Notes: generated by a model from the letters alone, not told the origin. A stretch of DNA of 49,762 nt from Chromohalobacter moromii (GCF_023091865.1 NZ_JAHXDI010000005.1:55722-105483), one strand, 5' to 3'. Counted from the stretch's first letter, positions 26,326 through 34,845 are shown. Translations and numbers: made by a program.

Positions 26326-27279
26326 ATGCAAATCAAGCTGGCCAATCCACGCGGTTTCTGTGCCGGCGTCGACCGCGCCATCGAGATCGTCAATCGCGCG
26401 CTCGATGTGTTCGGGCCACCCATCTACGTGCGTCACGAAGTCGTCCATAACCGCTTCGTGGTGGATAGTCTGCGCGAGCGCGGGGCGGTATTCGTCGAGG
26501 AGTTGCATGAAATCCCCGACGACGTGATCGTCATCTTCTCCGCCCACGGCGTGTCGCGTGCGGTCCAGGAAGAGGCCGAGCGGCGTGGACTGCGTATCTT
26601 CGACGCCACCTGTCCGCTGGTCACCAAGGTGCATATGGAAGTCCTGCGCTACGCCAAGCGTGGCCAGGAGTGCGTGCTCATCGGGCATGCCGGCCATCCC
26701 GAGGTCGAGGGCACCATGGGGCGTTACGACACGTCCTTCGGCGGCCAGATCCACCTCGTCGAGGACGAGCAGGACGTGGCCAATCTCGAGGTCAACGATC
26801 CCGAGCGGCTGGCGTTCGTCACCCAGACAACGCTGTCCATGGACGATACGTCGAAGGTCATCGACGCCTTGCGCGAGAAGTTCCCGCGTATCGACGGGCC
26901 GCGCAAGGATGACATCTGTTACGCCACCCAGAACCGTCAGGACGCGGTGCGTGAACTGGCGAGCGAAAGCGGCCTGGTGCTGGTGGTGGGCAGCCCCAAC
27001 AGTTCCAATTCCAACCGCCTGCGGGAATTGGCAGAGCGCACCGGCACGCCGGCGTATCTGATCGATACCGCCGAGCAGATCCGCCCCGAATGGGTAGATG
27101 GTGTGGGCACCATCGGCATAACGGCCGGTGCCAGCGCACCGGAAGTCCTCGTCCAGGCGGTCATCGACCGGCTCAAGTCGCTGGGCGCCGAGGACCCCAA
27201 TGAACTCGCCGGGCAGGCGGAAGACATCGTCTTCTCCATGCCCAAGGAACTGCGCGAGCAGGTGATCGCCAGCACGTGA
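26326..27279 (+). CDS. ispH: 4-hydroxy-3-methylbut-2-enyl diphosphate reductase
   Basis: A 317-residue iron-sulfur enzyme of the last step of the MEP isoprenoid pathway, giving IPP and DMAPP. The three cluster cysteines are in [21 protein letters not shown] and [24 protein letters not shown] and [11 protein letters not shown] are also conserved. Length matches E. coli IspH. It starts 61 bases after fkpB and closes the housekeeping block before the pilin genes; the product feeds IspB, also encoded in this window. Confidence 0.97.
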   Translation: MQIKLANPRGFCAGVDRAIEIVNRALDVFGPPIYVRHEVVHNRFVVDSLRERGAVFVEELHEIPDDVIVIFSAHGVSRAVQEEAERRGLRIFDATCPLVTKVHMEVLRYAKRGQECVLIGHAGHPEVEGTMGRYDTSFGGQIHLVEDEQDVANLEVNDPERLAFVTQTTLSMDDTSKVIDALREKFPRIDGPRKDDICYATQNRQDAVRELASESGLVLVVGSPNSSNSNRLRELAERTGTPAYLIDTAEQIRPEWVDGVGTIGITAGASAPEVLVQAVIDRLKSLGAEDPNELAGQAEDIVFSMPKELREQVIAST

Positions 27280-27310
27280 GAGGTGCCGCGTCTTCGATGT
27301 GATGTGAGCG

Positions 27311-27339
27311 TTACAATTCGTTGCAAAGTACGCTACATT
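27311..27339 (+). promoter_or_regulatory. putative promoter of minor pilin set 1
   Basis: TTACAA and TACATT are spaced by 17 bases, about 75 bases before the first pilin gene, in an AT-richer stretch after ispH. Confidence 0.45.
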
Positions 27340-27409
27340 GACAAAGCGCATGGGGTGCCGCCCCATGCCGCGTACGTAACGCGTCGCCTCACCGATCAGG
27401 AAGTCGTAC

Positions 27410-27937
27410 GTGCCGCATCGTGCTTATCGCCTTCGCTATGTGTCGCATAGCCGTGGCTTTTCCCTCCTCGAATTGCTGATCGTGCTGGTGATCTTCGCGA
27501 TCATGGCAAGCATCGCCGTGCCCAGCTTCCAGTCCTTGCGCCAGCACCAACAGCTCACCGACGTCAGCAACGAACTGGTCGCCGCACTGCGCTTGGCACG
27601 CGGCGAAGCCATCATGCGCGAAGCCGAGGTCACGCTGTGTGCGAGTACCGACGGGGATTCATGCGGGGGCAATGACTGGTCAAAAGGCTGGCGTATAGAG
27701 GTTGAAGGGGATAGTGAGAACCCTATCGCCGCCCACCAGCCGCTACCTGACCAGCTCAGCGTAGGAGACAAGAACGCCCAGCCTCCCGATGAAGTCACTT
27801 TCGATGATCTGGGATATCCCGATGCTGATGGCGAATGGCGTCTCAGTCATGCGGGGCTACCGAAAGTTTCGCGGGTATGCATGAGTGCGATCGGACGAGC
27901 TTATGTCGCCGAGTCAGATAAGGGATGTGACGCATGA
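27410..27937 (+). CDS. fimT: FimT/GspH-type minor pilin (set 1)
   Basis: A 175-residue prepilin. A 16-residue basic leader ends in Gly, and the mature protein begins FSLLELLIVLVIFAIMAS with Glu at +5, the class III signal peptide cut and methylated by PilD. FimT/GspH features follow (NELVAALRLARGEAIMREAEVTLCAS). GTG start with AGGAAG seven bases upstream. Minor pilins of this type prime pilus assembly, and FimT homologues can bind DNA in some species. The last third is AT-richer and acidic. The stop overlaps the next start (ATGA). Confidence 0.9.
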   Translation: MPHRAYRLRYVSHSRGFSLLELLIVLVIFAIMASIAVPSFQSLRQHQQLTDVSNELVAALRLARGEAIMREAEVTLCASTDGDSCGGNDWSKGWRIEVEGDSENPIAAHQPLPDQLSVGDKNAQPPDEVTFDDLGYPDADGEWRLSHAGLPKVSRVCMSAIGRAYVAESDKGCDA

Positions 27938-28359
27938 TGGAACCGGCGCAACGTCCTCCCCGTGCTCAATGCGGCTTCGGCCTGATCGAAGTGCTGGTGG
28001 CGCTGACCATCCTCTCCATCGGCATGCTGGGGCTCGCCGCCATGCAGCTCAACTCGTTGCAGAATGCCCGCGACAGCCTCAATACGACACTCGCGACCAT
28101 TATGGTCCGCGACATGAACGAACGCGCCTGGGCGCAGCAGGATGAGGCTTGTGAGAATCTTGGTGGGCTCGTGGACAAATGGGAGAACTATGTCAGAGCG
28201 ACGGCGCCGATGCCTAATGCAAGACCTGAGCGCGAATATTTGACCGAAGAAGGTTCTAAACCAGTAAGTGGTCGCTACTATGCCCTGACCATTGAGTGGG
28301 GCAGTGAAGACGACAACGCCGTGGAACTTGTCACCTTCTTGCCATGCAAGGAGTCATAG
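27934..28359 (+). CDS. pilV: PilV-type minor pilin (set 1)
   Basis: A 141-residue prepilin with a leader ending in CG and mature start FGLIEVLVALTILSIGMLGLAAMQ, including Glu+5, typical of PilV. NSLQNARDSLNTTLATIMVRDMNERAWA is the conserved helix; the globular remainder is short, acidic and unlike set 2 PilV. It overlaps fimT by four bases, and pilW begins two bases after its stop. Two adjacent ATG codons could serve as start. Confidence 0.88.
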   Translation: MMEPAQRPPRAQCGFGLIEVLVALTILSIGMLGLAAMQLNSLQNARDSLNTTLATIMVRDMNERAWAQQDEACENLGGLVDKWENYVRATAPMPNARPEREYLTEEGSKPVSGRYYALTIEWGSEDDNAVELVTFLPCKES

Positions 28360-28360
28360 G

Positions 28361-28930
28361 ATGAGTCACCAACATCGTCAACGAGGCTTCACGCTGATCG
28401 AAATGATGATCAGCATGTTTCTCGGCTTGATTATCCTCGGCGGCACGATCACGGCCTACCAGGCGATCAGCAGTGTTAGTGAGCAGCGAGATAACAATTA
28501 CAAGCTGCAAGACGAGCTGATGTATATACACAGGGAGCTGTCTTCATCGGTTAAAGTGGCAAAATCGATCTCGATAGAAAACAACGATGAAGGGAGTAAG
28601 CTTATCTTGGAGTCATATTCAGGTGAAGATATAAACAAAATAAGATGTCCTGGAGCTGATGATGGTAGTGGTCGCATCGAGTGGATAACGGACGTGGATG
28701 ACAAGTGGCTTACGTGCAATGATCAGGAAGTAATGGCGTTGGCTGCTCCAGGCATTACCAGTGTACGATTTGGTGATGAAGGTGATTCAGTGTGTGACGA
28801 TGCCGCGAGTCCGTGCGTGCGTGTCACGTTGAAGTACAAACCATGCCGTGAAGAAGATGAATGTGACGTGAAAACCCTGAGCTTTCATCTTGCCTCTCGC
28901 GCAACTTCTGATAGTGATGGTGATCCGTGA
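28361..28930 (+). CDS. pilW: PilW-type minor pilin (set 1)
   Basis: A 189-residue prepilin: leader MSHQHRQRG, then FTLIEMMISMFLGLIILGGTI with Glu+5. The PilW-like helix leads to a globular part that is acidic and has several Cys (ICRCP-type spacing is not seen; Cys occur in IRCPGADD, LTCND, SVCDDAASPCVR, KPCREEDECDV). GC content falls sharply inside this gene: I count 47 G+C in the 120 bases 28561-28680. The ATG at 28361 follows AAGGAG. It overlaps the next gene by one to four bases. Confidence 0.86.
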   Translation: MSHQHRQRGFTLIEMMISMFLGLIILGGTITAYQAISSVSEQRDNNYKLQDELMYIHRELSSSVKVAKSISIENNDEGSKLILESYSGEDINKIRCPGADDGSGRIEWITDVDDKWLTCNDQEVMALAAPGITSVRFGDEGDSVCDDAASPCVRVTLKYKPCREEDECDVKTLSFHLASRATSDSDGDP

Positions 28931-30795
28931 TGCGTTCTCATAAGCAGTCTGGCTTCGTGCTTGTTATAGGTTTGATGCTGCTGACGGTGGCATCCGGGGC
29001 TGTCGTGTCCAGCATGTCTGTCAATAAGTATCAAGAGCGCCAAGCCGGTAATTATGTACGCACCAATAATTATGAGGCGGGCGCGGACGAGGCTTTTCGG
29101 CGCTTCAGTAAAAATGAAGGTGAGTGGTCGAAAGAATTAAGCGAAGTTAGCCAAAAAATGGAGGAAGCGCTAAAGAGCGAAGATGTCAAAAGCGGCGAAC
29201 CTATATTTGATAATAAGAGTGAAAGTGGCGCTATTTTTTTGACTGGTGACGAGCGTAAGTGTGCAGCTGAGAATCGTGCTTGGGAAGCAAGGCATGATGA
29301 AGAGGGAGGATGCGATCATAAGAATATTGAATATACATTCACCCAGGCCGGGATTAAGAAAGTTGTCAAGATAGATAGTTCTCACGTGCGTGTGGAGTTC
29401 TGGGGGGAAAGAGAGTTGAGTGACAATAATAACGATAATACTGAAGGTAGTGGTGGGCAAGATATCCTGAGTGCTATTTATTCTATAAAGGCTGGCGGCG
29501 CTTACCAAGACGTGTTGCTCGGCTGCGAGGGGGTTCAGGTCAGTGGCGGAGGGGGAATTAATGGTAATGTTCGAACGTTGCAGCCAGGTGCCGGAGTGAG
29601 GCTTAGCGGTGATGCCAATGTTGATGGCAACGTGACAACAATGGGCACGCTATACACCGATAGCAGCATCACAGGCAACATTCTTGCCGGTGATGATATC
29701 ACTTTGGATGCAGGGGGTGGTTATGCTTATGGTGGTTCCATCGCTACAACGGGGAGCGTTTTTTTTGAAAATTCGGCGCCTGCCAAGGGTAATGTCTCGG
29801 CCAACGGTGATGTTGAATTCAACAATGCTGCCACTGTCACAGGTAATGTTTCAGCAGGTGGCAAGGTCATCTTTTCCAATAGTTCGGCTTCCGTGGGTGG
29901 CGATATCGAATCGCAGGAAGGGACTGTCAATACTGCAAACGGAAAGGAGATCGATAAGTTTGCTGGTGGTTCGGTTAAGGTCGGTAGCCATACATCTGTC
30001 TCCCCTGTAAGTGGTGGTGAGTGCGATCCAAAAATTTTTTCCGGCAACCACAACTTGTCTATGGAGGTGAGTGATCTGCTTGCAGCCGTTCCTACCGATA
30101 AAACCGGCGCTGACAAAGACATTACGGTTGGTAGTTATCCAACGGTGGACGCTTCCCTGACCCCCGGCGGCCTATCGGCGTTTGATGAAACCTGGAATGT
30201 TCAGAAAGATGTTACCCTCGCGGAGGCAACTACGGTTGAAGCGCCGACCTTCGACAAACCTGTTTCCGTTATCCGCACGAAGGATTTCACCCAGAAGAAT
30301 GGCGAGCTCAATGTTAGTGGCGGCGACGTGGTGTTGCTGGTCGATGGTGACCTCACTCTGGGCTCCGGTGGAGGAAAAGGGCTTACTATCGATTCAGGCA
30401 GTACGCTGACGATCTTCGTGACCGGCGAGACTCATATCAAGAGCTCCACCCAAATGGCGGATGTTCCGGCCACGACCAATGGCCGTTCCACCTTGTCGCT
30501 TTACTCCAACCATAAGGATAGTGACTCTTATAGTAGAGGTGTGTTGATTGATGGCAGTGCCCAGGCGTTGGCAAATATTTATGCGCCGTATGCCAACGTT
30601 TCTGTCACTGCCGGCGGTGGTCTACGCGGTTCGGCAAGAGGTAAGACCGTTACTGTCGATGGTGGTGGGGAAATCGAGTATGTGCCCAGGTCGACCTCAG
30701 GAGGCGGTGACGGAAGTGGTGACAACGGCGATGATAACTCCAGCGCCTCCGGTTGGTCTCTAGAAGGCTTGTCGTACGGTAGTCCGGAGGAGTGA
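28930..30795 (+). CDS. large PilX-like protein with bactofilin-like beta-helical domain
   Basis: A 621-residue protein. Residues 1-65 are PilX-like (QSGFVLVIGLMLLTVASGAVV, then YQERQAGNYVRTNNYEAGADEAFRRF). As in PilX and GspK, no Glu is at +5. Residues 65-190 are acidic. From about 200 to 350 a repetitive Gly/Asn/Val pattern occurs (INGNVRTL, VDGNVTTM, ITGNILAG, AKGNVSANG, VTGNVSAGG, VGGDIES), like polymer-forming bactofilins. About 450-600 holds GDVVLLVDGDLTLGS, TLTIFVTGE and NIYAPYANVSVTAGGGLRG. A Gly/Asp/Ser-rich tail ends it. I start at ATG 28930; a GTG one codon earlier is possible. It is low in GC. It may be an adhesive pilus-tip subunit (inference). Confidence 0.82.
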   Translation: MRSHKQSGFVLVIGLMLLTVASGAVVSSMSVNKYQERQAGNYVRTNNYEAGADEAFRRFSKNEGEWSKELSEVSQKMEEALKSEDVKSGEPIFDNKSESGAIFLTGDERKCAAENRAWEARHDEEGGCDHKNIEYTFTQAGIKKVVKIDSSHVRVEFWGERELSDNNNDNTEGSGGQDILSAIYSIKAGGAYQDVLLGCEGVQVSGGGGINGNVRTLQPGAGVRLSGDANVDGNVTTMGTLYTDSSITGNILAGDDITLDAGGGYAYGGSIATTGSVFFENSAPAKGNVSANGDVEFNNAATVTGNVSAGGKVIFSNSSASVGGDIESQEGTVNTANGKEIDKFAGGSVKVGSHTSVSPVSGGECDPKIFSGNHNLSMEVSDLLAAVPTDKTGADKDITVGSYPTVDASLTPGGLSAFDETWNVQKDVTLAEATTVEAPTFDKPVSVIRTKDFTQKNGELNVSGGDVVLLVDGDLTLGSGGGKGLTIDSGSTLTIFVTGETHIKSSTQMADVPATTNGRSTLSLYSNHKDSDSYSRGVLIDGSAQALANIYAPYANVSVTAGGGLRGSARGKTVTVDGGGEIEYVPRSTSGGGDGSGDNGDDNSSASGWSLEGLSYGSPEE

Positions 30796-30796
30796 T

Positions 30797-31333
30797 TCAT
30801 CGCGCGCAGGCGGTATCACCATCGGGCAGGCGCTCGATGCGTACCCGGCCGCCACGGCTCAGCACGATCCGCCGTGCCGGTGTCGTCGCTTTGGCCGTGC
30901 ATAGATAGAAGCTGCCGATCTGAAAGCTGCCGGAGGCGCGGATCGAGTAGCCGTTCGACGCGTAACGCACGTAGCGACGCAAGGGCTGATTGGCGTGCAG
31001 CCGAAGTCCGCCCGGTGGGGCGTCACCCGCGCGTAGTGTCGGCTCCGAGGGCGATTGCTCGCCATCGTCGTCGCGATCGGCGAATATGCGCCAGCCCTGT
31101 TCCCAGCCATCTGGTTCACTCACCATCATCACCGGCACACCTTGGCGAATCGCTTCGCTACGCGCGTAGTAGAGCGCTTGATAGAGCGTATGGCTGGCGG
31201 CCTGCAAGCGTTGATCACGTAGCACATGACCCATGGCGGGGACGCCCTGGGTGGTGAGCAGGCCGACAATGACGATGATCACGAGCAATTCGAGCAGTGT
31301 CATTCCTCGCATATGCCACGACGTCGTATGCAT
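30797..31333 (-). CDS. fimT: FimT/GspH-type minor pilin (set 2)
   Basis: A 178-residue prepilin on the opposite strand to the rest of set 2. Leader MHTTSWHMRG, mature start MTLLELLVIIVIVGLLTTQG with Glu+5 and Met at +1. The helix QAASHTLYQALYYARSEAIRQGVPVMM is typical of the FimT/GspH family, and the C-terminus has the pair of Cys (LCTAKATTP, TACAR). AAGG lies six bases before the ATG at 31333. Its stop is one base from the stop of the large PilX-like gene, and it diverges from pilV of set 2 across a 71-base gap. Confidence 0.86.
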   Translation of the reverse strand: MHTTSWHMRGMTLLELLVIIVIVGLLTTQGVPAMGHVLRDQRLQAASHTLYQALYYARSEAIRQGVPVMMVSEPDGWEQGWRIFADRDDDGEQSPSEPTLRAGDAPPGGLRLHANQPLRRYVRYASNGYSIRASGSFQIGSFYLCTAKATTPARRIVLSRGGRVRIERLPDGDTACAR

Positions 31334-31360
31334 CGATTGCCTTACTTTGTATTAGCATTT

Positions 31361-31380
31361 ACTTTATTTGTTTATAAAGT
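31361..31380. promoter_or_regulatory. AT-rich inverted repeat in divergent fimT/pilV promoter region
   Basis: ACTTTAT and ATAAAGT form a perfect 7-base inverted repeat around TTGTTT in the 71-base gap between two divergent pilin genes. The gap is far more AT-rich than its flanks and must hold both promoters. A repressor or activator site is plausible. Confidence 0.45.
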
Positions 31381-31404
31381 AGTCTTGGCGGTCGAGCAAA
31401 TACG

Positions 31405-31866
31405 ATGAGGGTAATACACAGGGACGCGCGGTCGCGGCATGGGCGTACGCGGGGTTTCAGCTTGATCGAAGTGCTGATTACGCTGTTCATTTTGTCCTTC
31501 GGCATGCTGGGGGTGGCGGCGACTCAGACCCAGGCGCTGCGCGCCCAGCGGAATGCCGATGCCCAGTCTCAGGTGGTGCAGCGGGTGGGGGCTATGCTCG
31601 AACGCTTGCGCATCGACCGCCACGGCGCGCTGGCCGGCGCCTACGACCAGCCGTGCAGTGACGATCCCGCTAGTGCCGGTTCGGCCCAAGTACGTGCCTG
31701 GTTGGCGGGGCTAGTGAACGCGCTTCCCCAGGCGCAGGGCTGCATCGAGGTGATGGGCGATGACGACCTGGCGACGGCCACGGTGAAAGTGACCTGGCGA
31801 GCGCCCCGCGTGAGCTGGAGTGATGACGATGGGCAGCGGCAATATCGATTACAGACCCGACTTTGA
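31405..31866 (+). CDS. pilV: PilV-type minor pilin (set 2)
   Basis: A 153-residue prepilin: a 17-residue basic leader ending RTRG, mature start FSLIEVLITLFILSFGMLGVAATQ with Glu+5. The helix continues QTQALRAQRNADAQSQVVQRVGAMLERLR. A short beta domain ends with ATVKVTWRAP and WSDDDGQRQYRLQTRL. GC is normal, unlike set 1. The start of pilW lies inside this gene, so the two are coupled. Confidence 0.88.
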   Translation: MRVIHRDARSRHGRTRGFSLIEVLITLFILSFGMLGVAATQTQALRAQRNADAQSQVVQRVGAMLERLRIDRHGALAGAYDQPCSDDPASAGSAQVRAWLAGLVNALPQAQGCIEVMGDDDLATATVKVTWRAPRVSWSDDDGQRQYRLQTRL

Positions 31867-32599
31867 GCGACCCACTCCGGGGCGGCGCCGTCAAAGCGGG
31901 GTGTCGCTGATCGAGTTGATGGTGAGCCTGGCGCTGAGCATGATCGTGCTGCTTGGCGTCATCGACCTGTTCATTGCCTATCAGCATCAGTACCGCTTGC
32001 AAACGCAACTGGCTCAGGTGCAGGAGAGCGGTCGCTTCGTGACTGACGTGCTGACACGGGAGCTACGCAAGGCGGGGTATGCCGAATGGCAAGAGGCGCA
32101 GACCTTTCCGGCGACATTGCAATTTGCCCAAGGCGCTATCGTGGCGGGGGACGACAGCACCTTGCGGGTCCGCTATTACGGCAGCACGGGTGAGCCTCTG
32201 CAGGATTGCCTGGGCGGGGATCTCGAGAGTGCTGACATCACGCGGGCGACGCTATCGCTGAACGCCTCGCAGGGGCTGGACTGCGCGGTGGATGGCACGT
32301 CTCCCCAGCCGCTCGACGCGAATGTCGAGGCCATGGCGCTGCGCTATTTCGTCGAAGGCCGTTGGCGCCGCGCCTCGGGCGTCGGCGATTGGGCCAGCGT
32401 CAAGGGTGTGAGCATCGAATTGCTGGTGGCCTCGCGACAGGATGGGCTCGTCGACACGGCATCATCCTATGTCTTCGATGGCGAAACCGTCACGGCACCG
32501 GATCGTCGTCTGTATCGGGTGTACGCCACGAGCGTGGCTCTGCGTAATGTGGCATCCCCGCCGCCGCTTGTCACCTCGCAGGGTGACACGTCATCGTGA
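31829..32599 (+). CDS. pilW: PilW-type minor pilin (set 2)
   Basis: A 256-residue prepilin with an unusually long 24-residue leader ending RRRQSG and mature start VSLIELMVSLALSMIVLLGVID (Glu+5). PilW features follow: QVQESGRFVTDVLTRELRKAGY, and at the end RLYRVYATSVALRN. ATG 31829 is preferred because GGAG lies eight bases upstream; ATG 31823 in the same frame is too close to it. It overlaps pilV by 38 bases, and its stop overlaps the pilX GTG (GTGA). Confidence 0.87.
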   Translation: MGSGNIDYRPDFERPTPGRRRQSGVSLIELMVSLALSMIVLLGVIDLFIAYQHQYRLQTQLAQVQESGRFVTDVLTRELRKAGYAEWQEAQTFPATLQFAQGAIVAGDDSTLRVRYYGSTGEPLQDCLGGDLESADITRATLSLNASQGLDCAVDGTSPQPLDANVEAMALRYFVEGRWRRASGVGDWASVKGVSIELLVASRQDGLVDTASSYVFDGETVTAPDRRLYRVYATSVALRNVASPPPLVTSQGDTSS

Positions 32600-33228
32600 G
32601 CGTCAGCGGCCCCTCTCGGGAACGGGGCATGACGCTGATCGTCGCGCTGATTCTGCTGATGGCGATGACGGCGTTGGGACTCGCCGGCTTGCAGGGCGCG
32701 GTCCTGCAGGAGCGCATGGCGCGCAACGTCATGGACCGCCAGGTGGCGTTTCAAGCAGCACAGGCAGCACTCAAAGAAGGCGAATGGCGATTGCGTCATG
32801 CGGATTACACACTGCCCGATGCCCACGGTGACTGCACGGCGCCTGATTGCCTGATGCCACAGGCGTCGCATGCCAGCCAATGGTCGGCTGCTCGTTGGCG
32901 ACGTGACGGCGTGGCCTATGGCGATAGCGGGGCACCCATCCCGCTCGATACCCACGAGCCGCCCCGGGTGACGCTGGCTGCCCTGTCGAGCTCGTGTCCC
33001 GAGGCCGGCGCGCCCTGCCAAGCACGTATCGAGGTGACCGCGTTCGGCTGGGGTAAACGCCAGGTAACGCATGCGGTACTCGAGCGCCGCGTTACGCTGA
33101 TGTTGCCTCGCGAGTCAGGCGAAGCGTTGATTCAAGCCCGCCAGGCACAGGCCGATAATGACGACACGCGCGTTATCCGCTCTTCCGAGGGGCCCACTCG
33201 TCCGGCGTGGCGCGAGGTCTTGCGCTGA
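32596..33228 (+). CDS. pilX: PilX-type minor pilin (set 2)
   Basis: A 210-residue protein of normal PilX size: leader MSVSGPSRERG, mature start MTLIVALILLMAMTALGLAGL with no Glu at +5, then LQERMARNVMDRQVAFQAAQAALKEGEWRL, the PilX N-terminal signature. Cys in GDCTAPDC and SSCPEAGAPC probably form disulfides. It caps the minor pilin priming complex. No pilY1 follows, unlike the usual fimU-pilV-pilW-pilX-pilY1-pilE order; pilE is next after 70 bases. Confidence 0.88.
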   Translation: MSVSGPSRERGMTLIVALILLMAMTALGLAGLQGAVLQERMARNVMDRQVAFQAAQAALKEGEWRLRHADYTLPDAHGDCTAPDCLMPQASHASQWSAARWRRDGVAYGDSGAPIPLDTHEPPRVTLAALSSSCPEAGAPCQARIEVTAFGWGKRQVTHAVLERRVTLMLPRESGEALIQARQAQADNDDTRVIRSSEGPTRPAWREVLR

Positions 33229-33298
33229 GTACCTAGCGTTGAACGTCTCTCTTTCCGTCTGCAGCCCTTTTGTAAACACCCTCTCAGGAGTCCATGCC

Positions 33299-33676
33299 AT
33301 GCGTCGAACCCAAGGCTTCAGCTTGATCGAGTTGATGATCGTGCTGGTCATCATCGGGATCCTTGCCGCGATCGCCATTCCCTCGTATACCGAGCATGTG
33401 CGCAAGGCGAATCGGGCCGATGCCCAGGCCACGTTGATGAAATGGGCGTATGAGATGGAACGTCAGTACACGCAATATAACAGCTATAAAGCCGGCGAAA
33501 CCGACGAACTGGTGCCGGAGAGTGAGGCTTACAAGTTCAGCTACGCTGCGCTTTCGGCCAACGAATTTACGCTAAAGGCGACGCTCAAGAACAACCAGGG
33601 TGGGCAGGATTGTGCTTGGATGACGCTGGATCAAGCCGGCCAGCGGGGGGAGCCGAAGGGTGAGGATTGCTGGTAA
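33299..33676 (+). CDS. pilE: type IV pilin PilE-like minor pilin
   Basis: A 125-residue prepilin: short leader MRRTQG, mature start FSLIELMIVLVIIGILAAIAIP with Glu+5. It continues SYTEHVRKANRADAQATLMKWAYEMERQYTQY, the PilE/minor-pilin pattern. The two Cys near the end (QDCAWM, GEDCW) should form the C-terminal disulfide loop. AGGAG lies eight bases before the ATG. It closes pilin set 2. It may be minor rather than the major pilin, since major pilin genes usually sit with pilB-pilC-pilD. Confidence 0.9.
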   Translation: MRRTQGFSLIELMIVLVIIGILAAIAIPSYTEHVRKANRADAQATLMKWAYEMERQYTQYNSYKAGETDELVPESEAYKFSYAALSANEFTLKATLKNNQGGQDCAWMTLDQAGQRGEPKGEDCW

Positions 33677-33744
33677 CTCAGAGGGTCTCCGCCGCTGCCC
33701 CGCACATGCGGCACATGATAGATTGCGGGTTTCTCAGCGATGAA

Positions 33745-34845
33745 ATGAGTGCCCGTGTGAGTGAATTCTTGATCGTTGGAGGCGGTGTCATCGGCATGAT
33801 GACGGCCCTGCAACTCGCCGACGCTGGCCGTTGCGTCACCCTGCTCGAACGCGGCGAATGTGGCCGCGAGGCCTCCTGGGCCGGTGGCGGCATCGTCTCC
33901 CCGCTGTACCCCTGGCGCTATAGCGCGCCGATTTCCGCATTGTCGCGCTATTCCGAAGGTGCCTATCCCGAATTGTCGCTGCGCCTGCTGGAAGAAACCG
34001 GTATCGATCCCGAGTATCGCCAGCGAGGGCTCCTGTATCTGCGTGTCGATGATGAGCCTCAGGCGCTCGCGTGGGCGCGTGAGGTTGGCAAGCCCCTGGA
34101 ACGGGTCGGGGCGGAGACGATTTATGCCAAGGAGCCTAATGCCGCGCCCGGTTTCGATTCGGCACTGTGGATGCCGACCCTGGGTAGCATTCGTAATCCG
34201 CGCTTGTGCAAGGCGCTGCGGGCCCGCCTGCAGGCGATGCCTAACGTCACCCTGCGCGAGCATGTCGAGGTCGAAGCGCTGGATGTGGCGGATGGACGCC
34301 TTCGCGGCGTTCGGACATCGGCGGGACATGAAGCCGCCGAGCGCGTAGTGGTATGTGGCGGCGCCTGGGCCGGCCAGCTGCTGGCGGGTATCGGCGTGAC
34401 ACTGCCGGTGCGTCCGGTGCGTGGGCAGATGATCCTGTTCAAGGCGTCGCCGGGGTTGGTCGAACGTGTGGTGCTGAAGGATGGGCGTTATGTGATTCCG
34501 CGTGGCGATGGGCGTGTCGTTGCCGGCTCCACCTTGGAAGAGGTGGGCTTCGATCAGCGTACCACCGAGACAGCAAAGGGCTCGCTTTACGATAGCGCAC
34601 TGTCGATCGTGCCGGCATTGGCCGAATGCCCGGTGGAGCATCACTGGGCCGGCTTGCGTCCCGGGTCGCCGGATGGCGTGCCGTCCATCGGCGCGGTACC
34701 CGGCATCGAAGGGTTATGGGTCAACGCTGGCCATTATCGCAATGGCCTGGTGTTGGCGCCGGCGTCGACGCGCCTGTTGGTCGATCAACTACTGCAACGC
34801 ACCCCGGTGGTCGACCCCGCCCCCTACCGGCTAGGTGGCGTCTGA
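33745..34845 (+). CDS. thiO: glycine oxidase ThiO
   Basis: A 366-residue FAD enzyme of the D-amino-acid oxidase family that oxidises glycine to dehydroglycine for the thiazole of thiamine. It has EFLIVGGGVIGMMTALQLADAG for FAD, GREASWAGGGIVSPLYPWRY, VVVCGGAWAG, RPVRGQMILF and the C-terminal HYRNGLVLAPAS. These match ThiO closely, and the length equals the B. subtilis enzyme. The start is set at ATG 33745, giving MSARVSEFLIVGGG; a GTG four codons later is possible and the longer upstream frame has no support. No thiS or thiG lies next to it. Confidence 0.9.
   Translation: MSARVSEFLIVGGGVIGMMTALQLADAGRCVTLLERGECGREASWAGGGIVSPLYPWRYSAPISALSRYSEGAYPELSLRLLEETGIDPEYRQRGLLYLRVDDEPQALAWAREVGKPLERVGAETIYAKEPNAAPGFDSALWMPTLGSIRNPRLCKALRARLQAMPNVTLREHVEVEALDVADGRLRGVRTSAGHEAAERVVVCGGAWAGQLLAGIGVTLPVRPVRGQMILFKASPGLVERVVLKDGRYVIPRGDGRVVAGSTLEEVGFDQRTTETAKGSLYDSALSIVPALAECPVEHHWAGLRPGSPDGVPSIGAVPGIEGLWVNAGHYRNGLVLAPASTRLLVDQLLQRTPVVDPAPYRLGGV

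Noticed and set aside
26188-27366. 392-codon open frame antisense to ispH
   Set aside because: IspH has all three cluster cysteines and normal length; the antisense frame has no recognisable domain.
29521-30000. GNV-type repeats in the large PilX-like gene as a DNA tandem repeat or CRISPR
   Set aside because: Only the protein pattern repeats; the underlying bases vary and no constant-length direct repeats are seen. No CRISPR array was found anywhere in the window.
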